This document shows, one piece after another, positions 7,394 through 16,362 of a DNA stretch of 64,000 nt. Each line of letters begins with the position of its first letter. Within the stretch, counting starts at the first letter, position 1. This DNA comes from Nannocystis punicea (lineage in GTDB: Bacteria > Myxococcota_A > Polyangia > Nannocystales > Nannocystaceae). Made by a program: the position numbers and the translations under genes. The notes under the pieces are model-generated. The model saw nothing but the letters and a program-made list of their open reading frames with translations. It ran no database searches and had not been told where the DNA came from. Location of the stretch: contig NZ_CP114040.1 in assembly GCF_026965555.1 (NCBI RefSeq), positions 9,708,001 through 9,772,000 of the forward strand. The letters run 5' to 3'.

Positions 7394-9892
7394 TCACCGC
7401 GGCTTGGCCTGCCAGTGAGCCGGAGCCTCGTAGCCCCGTTGTTCGCCGCGCTTGGTGCGACGCCACCCGAGACGGGCGAGCCAGATTCCGACCCGAGTGC
7501 AATCGCCCTGGGTCGGTTCGCCGTCCTTGCCCGACCCGATCTTCGCCCCCACCACGATCTGGCGAGCGGTGAGCCACCGGCTCGGCTGGCCGTTGAGCCA
7601 CTCGAGGAACTTTTCCTTGACGGGGTCGTCAACCTCAAACTGTGCGCCGTCAGCGTCTTGGCGCTGTCGTTCCTCTGGCGTGAGCCACCACGGGCATTCC
7701 GCGTTGAGGCGACCGCGCTGGACCCAGGCATCATATTCCGCGAAGATCTGGGCCCAGAGGGCGTCGCGGATCGGCTCCAGCAGGTCGAGCCGGATCGGAA
7801 CGCAGATCGGGATGCACAAGAACCGTCGACTTCCGGTGGGGTCAGCCAGGATCTGGACCTGGTTCGTGGTCCCGAACAACACCGAAGCCCTCGGAAACCG
7901 GGCAACCCGGCGCCAGTAGGCCGGACGAATGGTGTCGGCCTCACAGGACAGGAAGGCCTTCCACCCCTCGGTGTTCCTGTAGAAGGAGCCCTTCTCGATC
8001 TCGGGCACCTCGTTGATCCAGTGAAACCGCATCGCCATGACCGAGTCTCGGTCGAGCTTCTTCAGATCCGGGACGCCGTACCACGTGTTCACCGCGACGA
8101 GCGCCCGGGCGAACGACGACTTGAATTGCCCCTGGGTCGTCCCGGAGAAGACAAGCATGAGATCGGCCTTGCAGCCCGGCTCGACCGCCCGCGCGACGGC
8201 CGAGCGAAACCACTTCCGGAGGTAGAGGGTGTACAGATCGATCTGCTCGGCAGTGTAGCCGTTGGCCGCGGTGATCCCCAATACCTTGGAGCTCACGTAG
8301 GCGACCCAGTCGCGTTCTCCGCTGTGCCTCGGCAGAGCGCGCAGGTAACACTCCACCGGATTGAGCCGATTCTTGAGGGCGATCGCGCTCGCGGCGTGCT
8401 CGACCGTCTGGCGCTGAGCATCACAGCGAAGCTCCGCCAGATCGAGCTGGAGATCGCTCATGCGCTCGTCGTCGAGCGGGCTGAGCTCCCAGGGGCGCTC
8501 TTCGTCGAGAATCTCGGATGTAGCGAGGGTCATCGTGTCGAAGACCAGGCGAAGCGCGGAACGCTTGCGCAGCAGCATGTGCACCGCGGCGTACGTGGCA
8601 CGGATCGTCCCGCTCTTGGTGGTGTACCGAGCCAGGCGCTTATCGCGTCCGCCCTTCTCGACGTTCTCGGCCTCCGCGGTCTTCTTCACCACCCGCTTCG
8701 CCCGCGAATTGCGATCCTTCGGGTCGATGCCCGCCGCCTTCGCTACGCGCGGGGCAATCTCGCGCCAAACGTCGGGATCGTGAGCGGCGACCGCCTTGAG
8801 GCCCGTCATGTCAAACACCGACGCTCGATCGGCAGCAGGCACGCAGGGCGGCACCATTTGGATCAAGAACTCGATGCTCTCGGACGAGGATGCCGCCATC
8901 TCCCTCAACCTCGCGCGCTGAGCTTTGATGATCTCCGTGCCGGCGGCCGCGGCGGCGTCATGGGCGCCCTTCAACACACCGGCCAAGTCGACCTCGCTGT
9001 CGCCAGCAGGAAGGCTGATCACGCGGATGGAGCGCGCCAGCTCCTTGTTCCTCTCCCACATCCCCGCGAGGAAGCGCGCCATCCTGCAGTCGCCGAGACT
9101 CGCCTCGGTGCCCTTGTCGCGGTGCTTGCCCTCAGGGCTCGTGTTGAAGCACGCGAAGAGCCGCCGATGCGCCTTGGCATGCGGCGTCAGCAGTCGGACA
9201 AGCAGGTCAAGCTGCTTCGGACAGGCACCGGCATCCACAATGGCGATCGCCGCGGCGCCTGCCTGATCGACAAGGACGGCATCCACGACGTCCGCGCACA
9301 CGATGATGGGCGCGTCATTCTTGGGGAGCATGCCCTGCCTGTCGCCCGCACCGTCGAGCTTGGCGCCGGCCGACATTTCGAGGAACCCTGGCGAGAAGAC
9401 CAGCGGGTAAGCATTCTCGCGATTGCCGCCGTGCACCGCGCAGGAACATGGCTCTCGAGCCAGTAGCAGGTCCTTCTTGGCCCCGTCGCGCAGGTCGCTC
9501 GTCTCTTCAACGAAGGGCTTGGCGATGTTGACGGGCTGCGCAATCCAGCCGCAGATGCCGCCATTCTGGTCTCGCACCGGAATCACGACGCTACCCGCGA
9601 AGCGCTGCGCAAAAAGGCCGCTCTGGAGGAGCTCCCGAGTTCCGAGCCCGAGCGCCGCCAAGGACTTGTTCCACCCGTGCTCGTGCGCCGCCGGCATGTA
9701 GCCGATGGACCAGCGCGCGAGAGTGGAATGGATGATCCCTCGGGAAGCGCCGAAAGAGCGGATGGCCGCGCCTTCATCGGCGTTGTCGACCTGTGCGGCC
9801 CAATGTCGCGCGATGCGCTCGTCGACCCGACGAAGCGCAACTTGCTTGGTATCGTGGAAAGAGGTATTCCTGGAACAGGACGCGGTGGTCAT
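7394..9892 (-). CDS. VapE-type primase/helicase of a phage satellite-like island
   Basis: This 832-residue protein has an N-terminal primase/TOPRIM-like part (CGWIAQPVNI, PIIVCADVVDAVLVDQAGAAAIAIVDAG) and a C-terminal helicase domain of the virulence-associated E family. Hallmarks are a degenerate Walker A segment FSGTTQGQFKSS near residue 577, and WINEVPEIEKGSFYRNTEG...KAFLS followed by RPAYWRR and FGTTN...LADPTGSRRF, the classic VapE signature. Such proteins replicate satellite or defective prophage genomes. With the integrase and HTH gene it forms a minimal satellite gene set. The Walker A lacks the usual GxGKS spacing (GQFKSS), a common variant in this family. Confidence 0.75.
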   Translation of the reverse strand: MTTASCSRNTSFHDTKQVALRRVDERIARHWAAQVDNADEGAAIRSFGASRGIIHSTLARWSIGYMPAAHEHGWNKSLAALGLGTRELLQSGLFAQRFAGSVVIPVRDQNGGICGWIAQPVNIAKPFVEETSDLRDGAKKDLLLAREPCSCAVHGGNRENAYPLVFSPGFLEMSAGAKLDGAGDRQGMLPKNDAPIIVCADVVDAVLVDQAGAAAIAIVDAGACPKQLDLLVRLLTPHAKAHRRLFACFNTSPEGKHRDKGTEASLGDCRMARFLAGMWERNKELARSIRVISLPAGDSEVDLAGVLKGAHDAAAAAGTEIIKAQRARLREMAASSSESIEFLIQMVPPCVPAADRASVFDMTGLKAVAAHDPDVWREIAPRVAKAAGIDPKDRNSRAKRVVKKTAEAENVEKGGRDKRLARYTTKSGTIRATYAAVHMLLRKRSALRLVFDTMTLATSEILDEERPWELSPLDDERMSDLQLDLAELRCDAQRQTVEHAASAIALKNRLNPVECYLRALPRHSGERDWVAYVSSKVLGITAANGYTAEQIDLYTLYLRKWFRSAVARAVEPGCKADLMLVFSGTTQGQFKSSFARALVAVNTWYGVPDLKKLDRDSVMAMRFHWINEVPEIEKGSFYRNTEGWKAFLSCEADTIRPAYWRRVARFPRASVLFGTTNQVQILADPTGSRRFLCIPICVPIRLDLLEPIRDALWAQIFAEYDAWVQRGRLNAECPWWLTPEERQRQDADGAQFEVDDPVKEKFLEWLNGQPSRWLTARQIVVGAKIGSGKDGEPTQGDCTRVGIWLARLGWRRTKRGEQRGYEAPAHWQAKPR

Positions 9893-10091
9893 CGCACTGT
9901 GCTCCCTGAAAGGCTCGCCCTGGACCGGCGGGCCTTTCGTCTTGGGTCTCGTTCGGCACTCCCCCGCCCGGGGAGCGGTGGTCGCGAATTCGTCGTGGTC
10001 GGGTTCCTCGGGGGAACCGGCGGCGTCGTGGCCGCCGACGCACAGAGGCGCGCTCCCTCGACGCCCGCAGCGCTGCGGCCGCCCTGGCCCT

Positions 10092-10301
10092 CTACCGCGT
10101 CTGGGGCCTGGTGCAGGTGGCTTCGAGCCACTGCTCGATGGCCGAGGAGGTGATGCGGATGTCCCGACCGGTCGGCCGCGAGGCCAGCAAGCGCCCCTCG
10201 CGGATGGCCTTCCGCAACGTCGTGTGGTGGAGGCGACAAGCGTCGGCCGCCTCCTGCAACGTCATGATGGGGGGAAGATTCATAGTTTTGTCTTGCGACA
10301 T
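10092..10301 (-). CDS. Excisionase-like helix-turn-helix protein
   Basis: This 69-residue protein carries a single winged-HTH of the excisionase/MerR-N type: IMTLQEAADACRLHHTTLRKAIREGRL, then ...DIRITSSAIEQWLEA. The start at 10301 is preferred over the upstream ATG at 10307 because AGAAGG lies at good distance from it. It would bind DNA near the integrase sites to direct excision, or act as a small regulator. It is transcribed in the same direction as the VapE-like gene, about 200 bases upstream of it. Confidence 0.65.
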   Translation of the reverse strand: MSQDKTMNLPPIMTLQEAADACRLHHTTLRKAIREGRLLASRPTGRDIRITSSAIEQWLEATCTRPQTR

Positions 10302-10461
10302 CGCCATCCTTCTACGACATCCTGATGCGCACCTCACAGCCGCTTCCCGCGGCACGTACGAAAGCTACCAGTGCTCACTTCAGGCAGCGAGCGGCGGACC
10401 ACAGGACGCCGCGGGGCTGGTGTGCCAGGCCCAGGGAGGAATTTCAACCCCTTTCGTCGTC

Positions 10462-10730
10462 CTGAGTCCGACGAGTCCGGCGGGGCGGACCATTGCACTG
10501 ACGCCGAGTCCGACGAGTCCGGCGGGGCGGACCATTGCGCTGACGCGAGTCCGACGAGTCCGGCGGGGCGGACGAGTCCGGCGGGGCGGACGAGTCCGGC
10601 GGGGCGGACGAGTCCGGCGGGACGAGTCCGGCGGGGCGGACGAGTCCGGCGGGGCGGACGAGTCCGGCGGGGCGGACGAGTCCGGCGGGACGAGTCCGGC
10701 GGGGCGGACGAGTCCGGCGGGGCGGACGAC
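10462..10730. repeat. 18-bp GC-rich tandem array, about 12 copies
   Basis: The unit GACGAGTCCGGCGGGGCG recurs about twelve times. The first three copies are spaced by about 41 bases with an extra CATTGC-containing spacer, and the rest are in tight tandem. Two copies are shortened to 15 bases. All six frames stay open across the array, but this follows from the repeat being a multiple of three and is not evidence of coding. Confidence 0.85.
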
Positions 10731-10774
10731 GGGTGTGGGAGAGGGGGGAGGGGGAGGGCAAGGGGGGCCGGGTC

Positions 10775-10875
10775 CAAAGGTCTGGACGGGTCCAAGGGTC
10801 TGGACGGGTCCAAGGATCTGGACGGTCCAAGGATTCGGACGTCCGAGGTTCTGGACGGTCCAATGATTCGGACGG
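10775..10875. repeat. Second tandem array, about six copies of a 17-18 bp unit
   Basis: About six copies of a unit resembling GGGTCCAAGGGTCTGGAC follow the first array after a purine-rich G tract (10733-10775). The copies diverge progressively to the right (GGTCTGG to GATTCGG). The same unit length next to an unrelated sequence is unusual. No gene is visible here. Confidence 0.75.
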
Positions 10876-10975
10876 GGGAAGGGTCCAGGGGCCCTTCGCG
10901 CCCGAGGTCGTCCCCGTCATCGCCTCGCTCGATGACGGACGGCGGGCCGTTGGGCCTTCTGGGTCTTGGTAGCCT

Positions 10976-11110
10976 TGTACGACGAATCCGCCCAGTACCA
11001 GCGAGGCGTGGTCCAGACGGGCCTTGTCGGCGAAGCGCCTGATGCGCGGACCCCCTGAGCACCCTTCAAGCCCTCCAGGCTCGCGCTCTTGTCACACACT
11101 ACGCGCGCAT
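10976..11110 (-). repeat. Dispersed repeat, diverged copy A
   Basis: Reading on the minus strand, this segment shares the core GGCTTGAAGGGTGCTCAGG and GGCGCTTCGCCGACAAGGCCC with three other segments at 11220-11410, 11697-11930 and 11938-12170. It is the most diverged copy. The plus-strand translation gives SAKRLMR, which recurs in the other copies. Confidence 0.5.
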
Positions 11111-11219
11111 GAGCATCGCGTGAATGAGAGATCACGTCGATACCGTCGGTGCTCGTCGCTAACTGTGCGCACTCGCCACCGCCGGACACAACCGCCCAAC
11201 CTCCCTCATGGAGGAGCGA

Positions 11220-11410
11220 GGCGATGACGGAGGACAACCTCGACGCCGAAGGGTGCCCGGGGGCCCCCTTCGGGCAGCCTCGATTCAGCAAGGGTGCCCG
11301 TCGTCAAGTGGGCCCGGACGCGGCCCAGGTGGGCCGTCTCGGCGAAGCGCCCGTCGCGCATACACCCTGGCCACCTTCAAGCCCTTCAGGCTTGTGCACT
11401 ACCATCTTCG
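11220..11410 (-). repeat. Dispersed repeat, copy B (inverted relative to C and D)
   Basis: The reverse complement aligns with copies C and D over the GGGTGTAYGCGC...GGGCGCTTCGCCGA core, the GACGGGCACCCTTGC segment and the GGGCACCCTTCG end. Copies A and B face the opposite way to C and D. No complete gene is visible in it. Confidence 0.6.
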
Positions 11411-11444
11411 CGACGTCCGAGATGTGCGGAGGCCCAGCGATAGC

Positions 11445-11520
11445 CCTCGGGCGGGGTCGGGTAAAGGGCAAGCTCGCTTCGCTCGGCGCTTCGCGCCCCT
11501 TGACCCGACCCCGCCCGAGG
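11445..11520. repeat. Perfect 18-bp inverted repeat (large hairpin)
   Basis: Arms at 11445-11462 and 11503-11520 are exactly complementary over 18 bases (CCTCGGGCGGGGTCGGGT and its complement), with further pairing of AAGGG and CCCTT inside. The 40-base loop itself holds a small CTCGCTTCGCTCGG-type stem. It could be a terminator, a protein-bound extragenic palindrome or the trace of a mobile element. It is not next to the end of any recognisable gene. Confidence 0.75.
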
Positions 11521-11696
11521 TCTCCCAGGCCAGTATGGGCCGAAGGGGAACCTTCGGCCCCTTCGGGAGCCCTCGCGATAAAGTCCCCGGCTGGTCCAAG
11601 TCCGATGTCGCACTCCGCGTTCAATGAGTGTGATGATAGCAACGGCGGGTAAATGGTCGTGATGGCGGCACATCACAGCTCCGCAGGCGCGTGACG

Positions 11697-12170
11697 TACA
11701 GGCCAAACGGGCGCCGGCTCGAGCGGCGAGTGCGGGATCCGTTCGATGTATCGATCGAGGCTTGCAGAGCGTAGAGGGTGATCAGGGTGTACGCGCATCA
11801 GGCGCTTCGCCGAGATGGCCCGCCTGCGCCGAGGCTGAGCCCATTTAGCGACGGGCACCCTTGCCGAATCAAGGTTGCCCGAAGGGTGCCCCCGGGCACC
11901 CTTCGCGTCTGAGGTTGAGCTTCGCGTTGATTCCGACAGTACATCGGCCCCGCGAACCTGCTGGAGCGGCGAGTGCGAGGGACAGTTCGGTAGATCGATC
12001 GACGCTTGCAGGGCTTGAGGGGGTCAGGGTGTACGCGCGTCAGGCGCTTCGCCGACAGGGCCCACTGGGCCGAGGTTGAGCCCATTTAGCGACGGGCACC
12101 CTTGCCGAATCAAGGTTGCCCGAAGGGTGCCCCCGGGCACCCTTCGCGTCCGAGGTTGAGCTTGCTGCTG
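11697..12170 (+). repeat. Two tandem copies (C and D) of a dispersed repeat of about 240 bp
   Basis: Copy C spans about 11697-11930 and copy D about 11938-12170. Each begins GTACA..., continues with GCGGCGAGTGCG, GATCGATCGA, CAGGGTGTACGCGC and CAGGCGCTTCGCCGA, and ends with a nearly identical block from GCCCATTTAGCGACGGGCAC to GAGGTTGAGCTT. They are direct neighbours in the same orientation. The minus-strand translation SAKRL(M/T)RVHPD is conserved between copies, which may mean the repeat derives from coding sequence. Confidence 0.75.
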
Positions 12171-12479
12171 CACCGAGTGCCGTCGTTGTTTCATGCCGGC
12201 GGTGACGGCAGCAGGCCGGCAGAAGACGTGCTCGACGGAGTGCCGCCGGGCCCGGCAGAACAAGCTGCCCGGCGTCGACGTCAGCGCGACCTCGAGGCCA
12301 CGCGGTCGACGGCCCGAGCTGATGTGACCGACGCGACGTGGACCGACGCGATGGGCACGGCCCCGTACCCTGCCCCTCCCACCGGCAGCACCTCGCCAAT
12401 CTCCGCGCCGCCGAGCAGACTGCGACCGAGTAGCCCGCCGCCTCGCGCTTTCCCGAGCCCCGGTCCGACCTCCCGGGGC

Positions 12480-12640
12480 TCCGTCATGCCCGGCTGTTCC
12501 TGCTTCCGCACGACGAGCCGCTCGACCTCTACGAAGCCATCCGCCAGCGGTACGAGCGCGGCGGCCGCTCGAGTTCGTCGTTCGCCGAGCACTCGGACTT
12601 TTCGAGGAGGTTATGGCCGCGCTTGGGCTCTGTAGGTCCC
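12480..12640 (+). pseudogene. Possible IstB-like ATPase fragment
   Basis: One frame reads DEPLDLYEAIRQRYERGG, resembling the segment before the TSNR motif in IS21-type helper ATPases, where DLYEIIxxRYERG is common. The downstream part appears in shifted frames, and no complete gene exists. The resemblance is short, so the call is tentative. Confidence 0.25.
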
Positions 12641-12803
12641 CATGAAACCGTGCGAAAACCATTTCGGCCAGAAACGAGGTCCTAGCCGTGGCTACGTCCT
12701 CGTCCTCGGGGTCAAGGTGCTGCTCATCCTCGCCTCGTCGATGCTCTGGGCGTCGGGCGTTAACTTCGCGGAATCCACCGAATTCAAGGTCGTCGCCGCG
12801 GGC

Positions 12804-12871
12804 CCCTGCGGCTCGGCGCGGTTCCCTGCGGCTCGACGCGGTCCCCTGCGGCTCGGCGCGGTTCCCTGCAG
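12804..12871. repeat. 20-bp tandem repeat, a little over three copies
   Basis: The unit CCCTGCGGCTCGGCGCGGTT is repeated at 20-base spacing with one or two substitutions per copy, ending in a partial unit. It lies outside any recognisable gene. Confidence 0.7.
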
Positions 12872-13439
12872 GCTTGCCATGTCGAAGCTCCCGGCGAGAT
12901 CGTCGGGGCCGGCGAGGTCGCCGCCACCGGCCTCTATTGAGAGCCAGCCGCTCTCAAGCACGCACGCGCCCGAGTAAGGGCCTCCCTGCGCGCCCGAGCC
13001 TTGGCCACTGGCGGTCTGTGTGACCCATCGCGGCAGCCCCTCGGCGACGCGCGACACGTCGCTGTGCTCGATCATCGGGAGGAAGTTCGGCGCAGAATGT
13101 CGACGCGGGTCTCGATGCGGCCCCTCGTGGTGACGCTCGAGCTCGCGGTGCGGGACTCGTCGAGCTCGAAAAACGGTCGGCACGTCAGAGGTGTGGTGCG
13201 CGCGAGCACCGTCGGCCCAACGCCGAGTACCTCGAAAGCCTCGACGTGGACGCGGGGTATAGAGACGCCCAAGCATGGGTCGGCCCCCCGGCTCAGCTGG
13301 GCCTCCGAACCCCAACTCGGAGTTGACGCCTTCACCTGCGTCGCCGCCGCCGATCAGCTTGTCCGTAGCGAACGCGTTCGGCTGCGCCCCACGAAGGCGT
13401 CTCAGGACCAAGGACGGCCTCGATGGAGCTCATCGTCCT

Positions 13440-14255
13440 AATGTCCCGGCACCAAGGAAGGCAACGGACTTGCCACGCTCACCAGCGTCCACGCCGGCCA
13501 GCATCCCGCGAGCGGCCGCGCTCCGCGCCGGCCCTCATCCGCGGCGTAACGCCGCTGTCGAGACTTTCGCTTTCGCTTGGACGTAGTCGTGCTCGGTAGT
13601 TCTCGCCGTCGAAGGCGACGGCGACCTCGTCGGCTCGATCGGGGATGGCCGGCGGGATCGAGCGGGTCCGACCCGCCGGCTCCGCGCAACCGGGGCGCCG
13701 CCGCTGCCGTCGGCGGCGGCCAAAGCGACCTCGACGCCGGTCGCGCCGGGAAGCAGCGAGTTGCTCGTGACCGGACCGTCGACGACGATCCGGGCGGCTC
13801 GACGTCGCGCCAGAACAGACCGCCGTCGTCGGTGCCGTCGCGGCTCCACGCCACGGTCGCGCCGGTGTTGTTGGCCGCGATGTCCACGCGGTTGAAGCTA
13901 TCGAAATCGCCGTCGTACTCGGCGAGGAGGACTCTGCCCGGGTCGAGGATGACGCCGGCGGGTGACCCGCAGTGACCCGCATGGTGAATCGCTTGTCCAG
14001 GTGCGGGTCATTGTCGACTCCGCGGCTCCAGACGACGACGTGGCGGATGCCGTCAAAGCCGAGCACTGGGTCGGTCCAACTGTTGCCGACCGGGTCTCTC
14101 TCAGCGGCGGCCGCGGGCACGGGCTGGTCGAGCGCGAACTCAGGGGGAGAACACGGCGCCGCCGGGCGCGCCGCGCAAGATCGGCGAGGCAGCACAGGGC
14201 CTCCGGCGCCGCGGAGCTGGATGCACGCAAGCGGGCACGGGAGCCGTGCATTCAC
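13440..14255 (-). pseudogene. Decayed secreted repeat protein with multiple frameshifts
   Basis: Pieces of one protein can be followed through three minus-strand frames. They are DPVLGFDGIRHVVVWSRGVDNDPH near the 5' end, then VLLAEYDGDFDSFNRVDIAANNTGATVAWSRDGTDDGG in the next frame, then RIVVDGPVTSNSLLPGATGVEVALAAADG, and finally DEVAVAFDGENYRA. The recurring pattern of a VVWSR/VAWSRD strand followed by an acidic loop matches the beta-propeller-like repeats of secreted myxobacterial proteins. The frame changes every 100-200 bases, so it is inactive. A MerR-like gene lies upstream in the same orientation, as at 38.2-40.0 kb, where the lipoprotein gene is intact. Confidence 0.5.
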
Positions 14256-14428
14256 CCTGTGAGGCCGACGTCACGAACGTGCATCTACTCGAGATCAGCT
14301 CCGGCGCCTTCGACGGCGAGACCGTGGTCCCGGTCGGGAATGTGCATGGCGCACGCAGACCGATGAACGACCCGATGCGCCGAGACCGCCGTCTGGGGGA
14401 TGAGCTCGCCGAGGACGGGCGTCGCCGC

Positions 14429-14860
14429 TCACGTGTCAGGCTTGCGAGCGCTCTTGTTGCTTCCGCCTGCGAGTGTGGCACGCGACCGCCGCGGGTCTGG
14501 TAGTACCTCAAGGATCCGCGGGCAAAAGGTGGCGACCATGATGGGGCGCAGGTCCAGAAGACCGAATCCCTGCTTTCGCTGCTCCCGGATGAACTTGGCG
14601 AGCGTGACCGCGAAAAGCGGGAACCTGGACTTGTTGCCGCGCCCGCCGCTGCCCTCGGGGATCGGCAAGAGGCCCGCGCGTACCCAGTCACCGACCGATC
14701 CGCGTTCGATTTCACCAGCCGCTGCGACCTGCTCGGTCGTGGCGTAGATGTTGGGAAAGGCCTCGCGCACCACAAGTACGTCCCCTGCGCGGAGCGCCTC
14801 GGTGAGCTCCTCGGGGGTAGCGAAGCGTAGGACACGCGGCGGCGAATCGTCATGCGTCAT
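14429..14860 (-). CDS. MerR-like DNA-binding regulator
   Basis: This 143-residue protein has a MerR-type HTH: PNIYATTEQVAAAGEIERGSVGDWVRAGLLP, followed by a Gly/Arg-rich wing (EGSGGRGNKSRFPLFAV). The start at 14860 is chosen because the paralogue at 39617-40024 starts at the same point (FATPEE follows both). The two proteins are near-identical over the HTH and wing and differ at the C-terminus. No metal-binding Cys cluster is present. It lies upstream of a decayed secreted-protein gene. Confidence 0.65.
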   Translation of the reverse strand: MTHDDSPPRVLRFATPEELTEALRAGDVLVVREAFPNIYATTEQVAAAGEIERGSVGDWVRAGLLPIPEGSGGRGNKSRFPLFAVTLAKFIREQRKQGFGLLDLRPIMVATFCPRILEVLPDPRRSRATLAGGSNKSARKPDT

Positions 14861-14944
14861 GGCCTTGTCCTGGGCAGCGCCGGGAGGCTCGTAGGGTCGG
14901 CAGACCCCAGGGCGGATGCGCTCCATGACTCCGACGGAGGGTAG

Positions 14945-15033
14945 CGCGACCCATAATTTTACTGCAAGTTAATCTTGATTAGCATGATGAATGACTGTAG
15001 CTTTTCGCTGGTTTTCACGGAGATACTCTCGTA
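14945..15033 (+). promoter_or_regulatory. AT-rich intergenic promoter region
   Basis: In strongly GC-rich surroundings this stretch is AT-rich (TAATTTTACTGCAAG, AATCTTGATTAGCATGATG), which suits a promoter for the rightward gene group starting at 15034. ACGGAG ten bases before the ATG is a plausible ribosome binding site. It does not fit the TNTTGCA-N7-TGCAANA pattern of the metal-gene region. Confidence 0.35.
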
Positions 15034-15363
15034 ATGGGCGATTCCGAGCCACCTCCGAACCAGGACGAACATGAGCTCGCGGTCACGATCTATGAAGTTC
15101 GGCGCCGGAAGTCGGGCTTCTACATGAACCGCACGCGTGTGTGGTACGTGGATGCGACCGGCGCCCAGTGGCTGCTGAGCGCGCCGGACGTCCCTCTCGT
15201 CCTCCAGCCTATCCAGGAGGACTTGCCTCGAGACGCTGAGCCTGTGGGCCGCTCCGCTGTCCGTCTGGTGTCGCGAGAGCTCGCGGCGCTGGTCGACCGG
15301 CACCTGTGCTCACGCCGACTGATGTGGCCCCCAGGTCCCGGCCCCACGGGTGGATCCAACTGA
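15034..15363 (+). CDS. Small uncharacterised protein, first gene of the Tc-like gene group
   Basis: This 109-residue protein is not recognised. It has alternating short strands (AVTIYEVRRRKSGFYMNRTRVWYVDATGAQWLLS) and no signal peptide or membrane segment. The segment WYVDATGAQWLL resembles FYVATDGAAYLLRG of the protein at 16123-16362, so the two may be related small beta-rich proteins. Its stop overlaps or nearly abuts the next gene, a Crp-type regulator. Confidence 0.5.
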   Translation: MGDSEPPPNQDEHELAVTIYEVRRRKSGFYMNRTRVWYVDATGAQWLLSAPDVPLVLQPIQEDLPRDAEPVGRSAVRLVSRELAALVDRHLCSRRLMWPPGPGPTGGSN

Positions 15364-15388
15364 CAGCCTGCATGTGGAGATGGGGCTC

Positions 15389-16126
15389 ATGCACGCCAAA
15401 CCCGTCCACGACTTTTTTCGTCGGCTAGCGATTGGGGTATTGCCGCCATCGAGCCTGGCGTTCCTCGTCGAAGCCGCCGATACCCGCCAGCATCCCCCCG
15501 GGAGCGTCATTCACTCGCCCGGCGATCCCGCCGAGCACGTCTACCTCATCCACGCGGGTCGCATCGCGCTCGGCCGTCGCGCGAGCCCGCATCGGGTGAT
15601 CACCATCGATATCCGCCGATCAGGCGACGTCGTCGGCGAGGGCTGTCTCTGGACGGCGACGAACTGGGAAGACGACGCCGTGGTGGTCGCTCCTGCCCTG
15701 GTGACAGCGTTCGCTCGCGCCTGCTTTCGGTTGTTCCTCGACGATCACCCGGGCGTCGAGCGAGCGCTGATGGAGCAGGCCATCGCGCACCGGGATGCCG
15801 CCCTGCGTCGCACTTTCTCGGTCTTGAACCGCAGCGTCCGTGCTCGTCTCGCCGCGGTGTTGCTGGATATGGGCGAGCAGCAGGGGTGTCGCTCGCAGCA
15901 TCGCGCGGTGCGGCTGCGCCAGCGCGAGCTCGCGGCGCTTGTCGGCGCGACGCGAGAGACGATCGCCGTGGAGCTGCAGCGCCTCGAGCGCGATGGTTTC
16001 ATCGTACGACGCGGCGAGGTCATCGCCCTCCTCGACCTTGAGGGATTGCAAGCCTGCGCATGCGACGCTGAGCCGCAGCCCGCCCCGCGAGCTCGCCGTT
16101 CCCAAGCAGGTGGAGGGAGCCGATGA
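15389..16126 (+). CDS. Crp/Fnr-family transcriptional regulator
   Basis: The product is about 245 residues. It has an N-terminal cyclic-nucleotide-binding-like beta barrel (HPPGSVIHSPGDPAEHVYLIHAGRIALG...SGDVVGEGCLW), a dimerisation helix and a C-terminal winged HTH (VRLRQRELAALVGATRETIAVELQRLERDGFIVRRGEVIALLD). The ATG at 15389 has GGAG at good spacing; an ATG at 15380 and a GTG at 15350 are alternatives. The consensus phosphate-binding Arg of cAMP receptors is not evident, so the ligand is unknown. The stop overlaps the next gene's ATG. A paralogue lies at 21654-22421. Confidence 0.85.
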   Translation: MHAKPVHDFFRRLAIGVLPPSSLAFLVEAADTRQHPPGSVIHSPGDPAEHVYLIHAGRIALGRRASPHRVITIDIRRSGDVVGEGCLWTATNWEDDAVVVAPALVTAFARACFRLFLDDHPGVERALMEQAIAHRDAALRRTFSVLNRSVRARLAAVLLDMGEQQGCRSQHRAVRLRQRELAALVGATRETIAVELQRLERDGFIVRRGEVIALLDLEGLQACACDAEPQPAPRARRSQAGGGSR

Positions 16127-16362
16127 GTCGGTGCGGCGCCACGTTACCGGCGGGGCTGTACGCCTGCGGCAGCCGCATCTTCTACGTGGCCACCGATGGC
16201 GCCGCCTATCTCCTGCGGGGCACTCGTGGTCATGGTCTGTGGCCTGTGTCGGGCCCGCCCGCATCAAGCCAGCGGATGGATCGCAGCGAGCCCGAGCTCG
16301 AGCGCCTCATCGCTTTTGCCGAGTCGGGTGCCAAGAAACCACCCATGCCGGAGGCTTCGTGA
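16123..16362 (+). CDS. Small uncharacterised protein
   Basis: This 79-residue protein starts with an ATG overlapping the Crp-type gene's stop and ends with a TGATG overlap to the next gene, so three genes are translationally linked. The sequence GLYACGSRIFYVATDGAAYLLRG suggests a small beta-sheet fold like the 15034 product. No function can be named. Confidence 0.5.
   Translation: MSRCGATLPAGLYACGSRIFYVATDGAAYLLRGTRGHGLWPVSGPPASSQRMDRSEPELERLIAFAESGAKKPPMPEAS

Larger units (their letters stand above)
12172..13439. other. Long stretch without a convincing gene
   Basis: Several frames are open because of high GC, but none shows a recognisable domain or a consistent start. Inside lie a possible transposition-gene fragment (12480-12640) and a 20-bp tandem repeat (12804-12871). 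The sequence looks like decayed, insertion-prone DNA. Confidence 0.5.

Noticed and set aside
7415..9466. A 683-residue plus-strand frame opposite the VapE-like gene
   Set aside because: Antisense shadow; the minus strand carries the VapE signature.
10462..10730. CRISPR array
   Set aside because: Units are directly contiguous without unique spacers, and no cas gene is nearby.
10334..11062. Pro/Ser/Thr- or Arg/Gly-rich open frames across the tandem arrays
   Set aside because: All six frames stay open because the unit is 18 bases; no start signal or family resemblance.
12692..13411. A 239-residue minus-strand frame in the repeat-rich region
   Set aside because: No recognisable motif, spans the 20-bp tandem repeat, and composition follows GC bias only.
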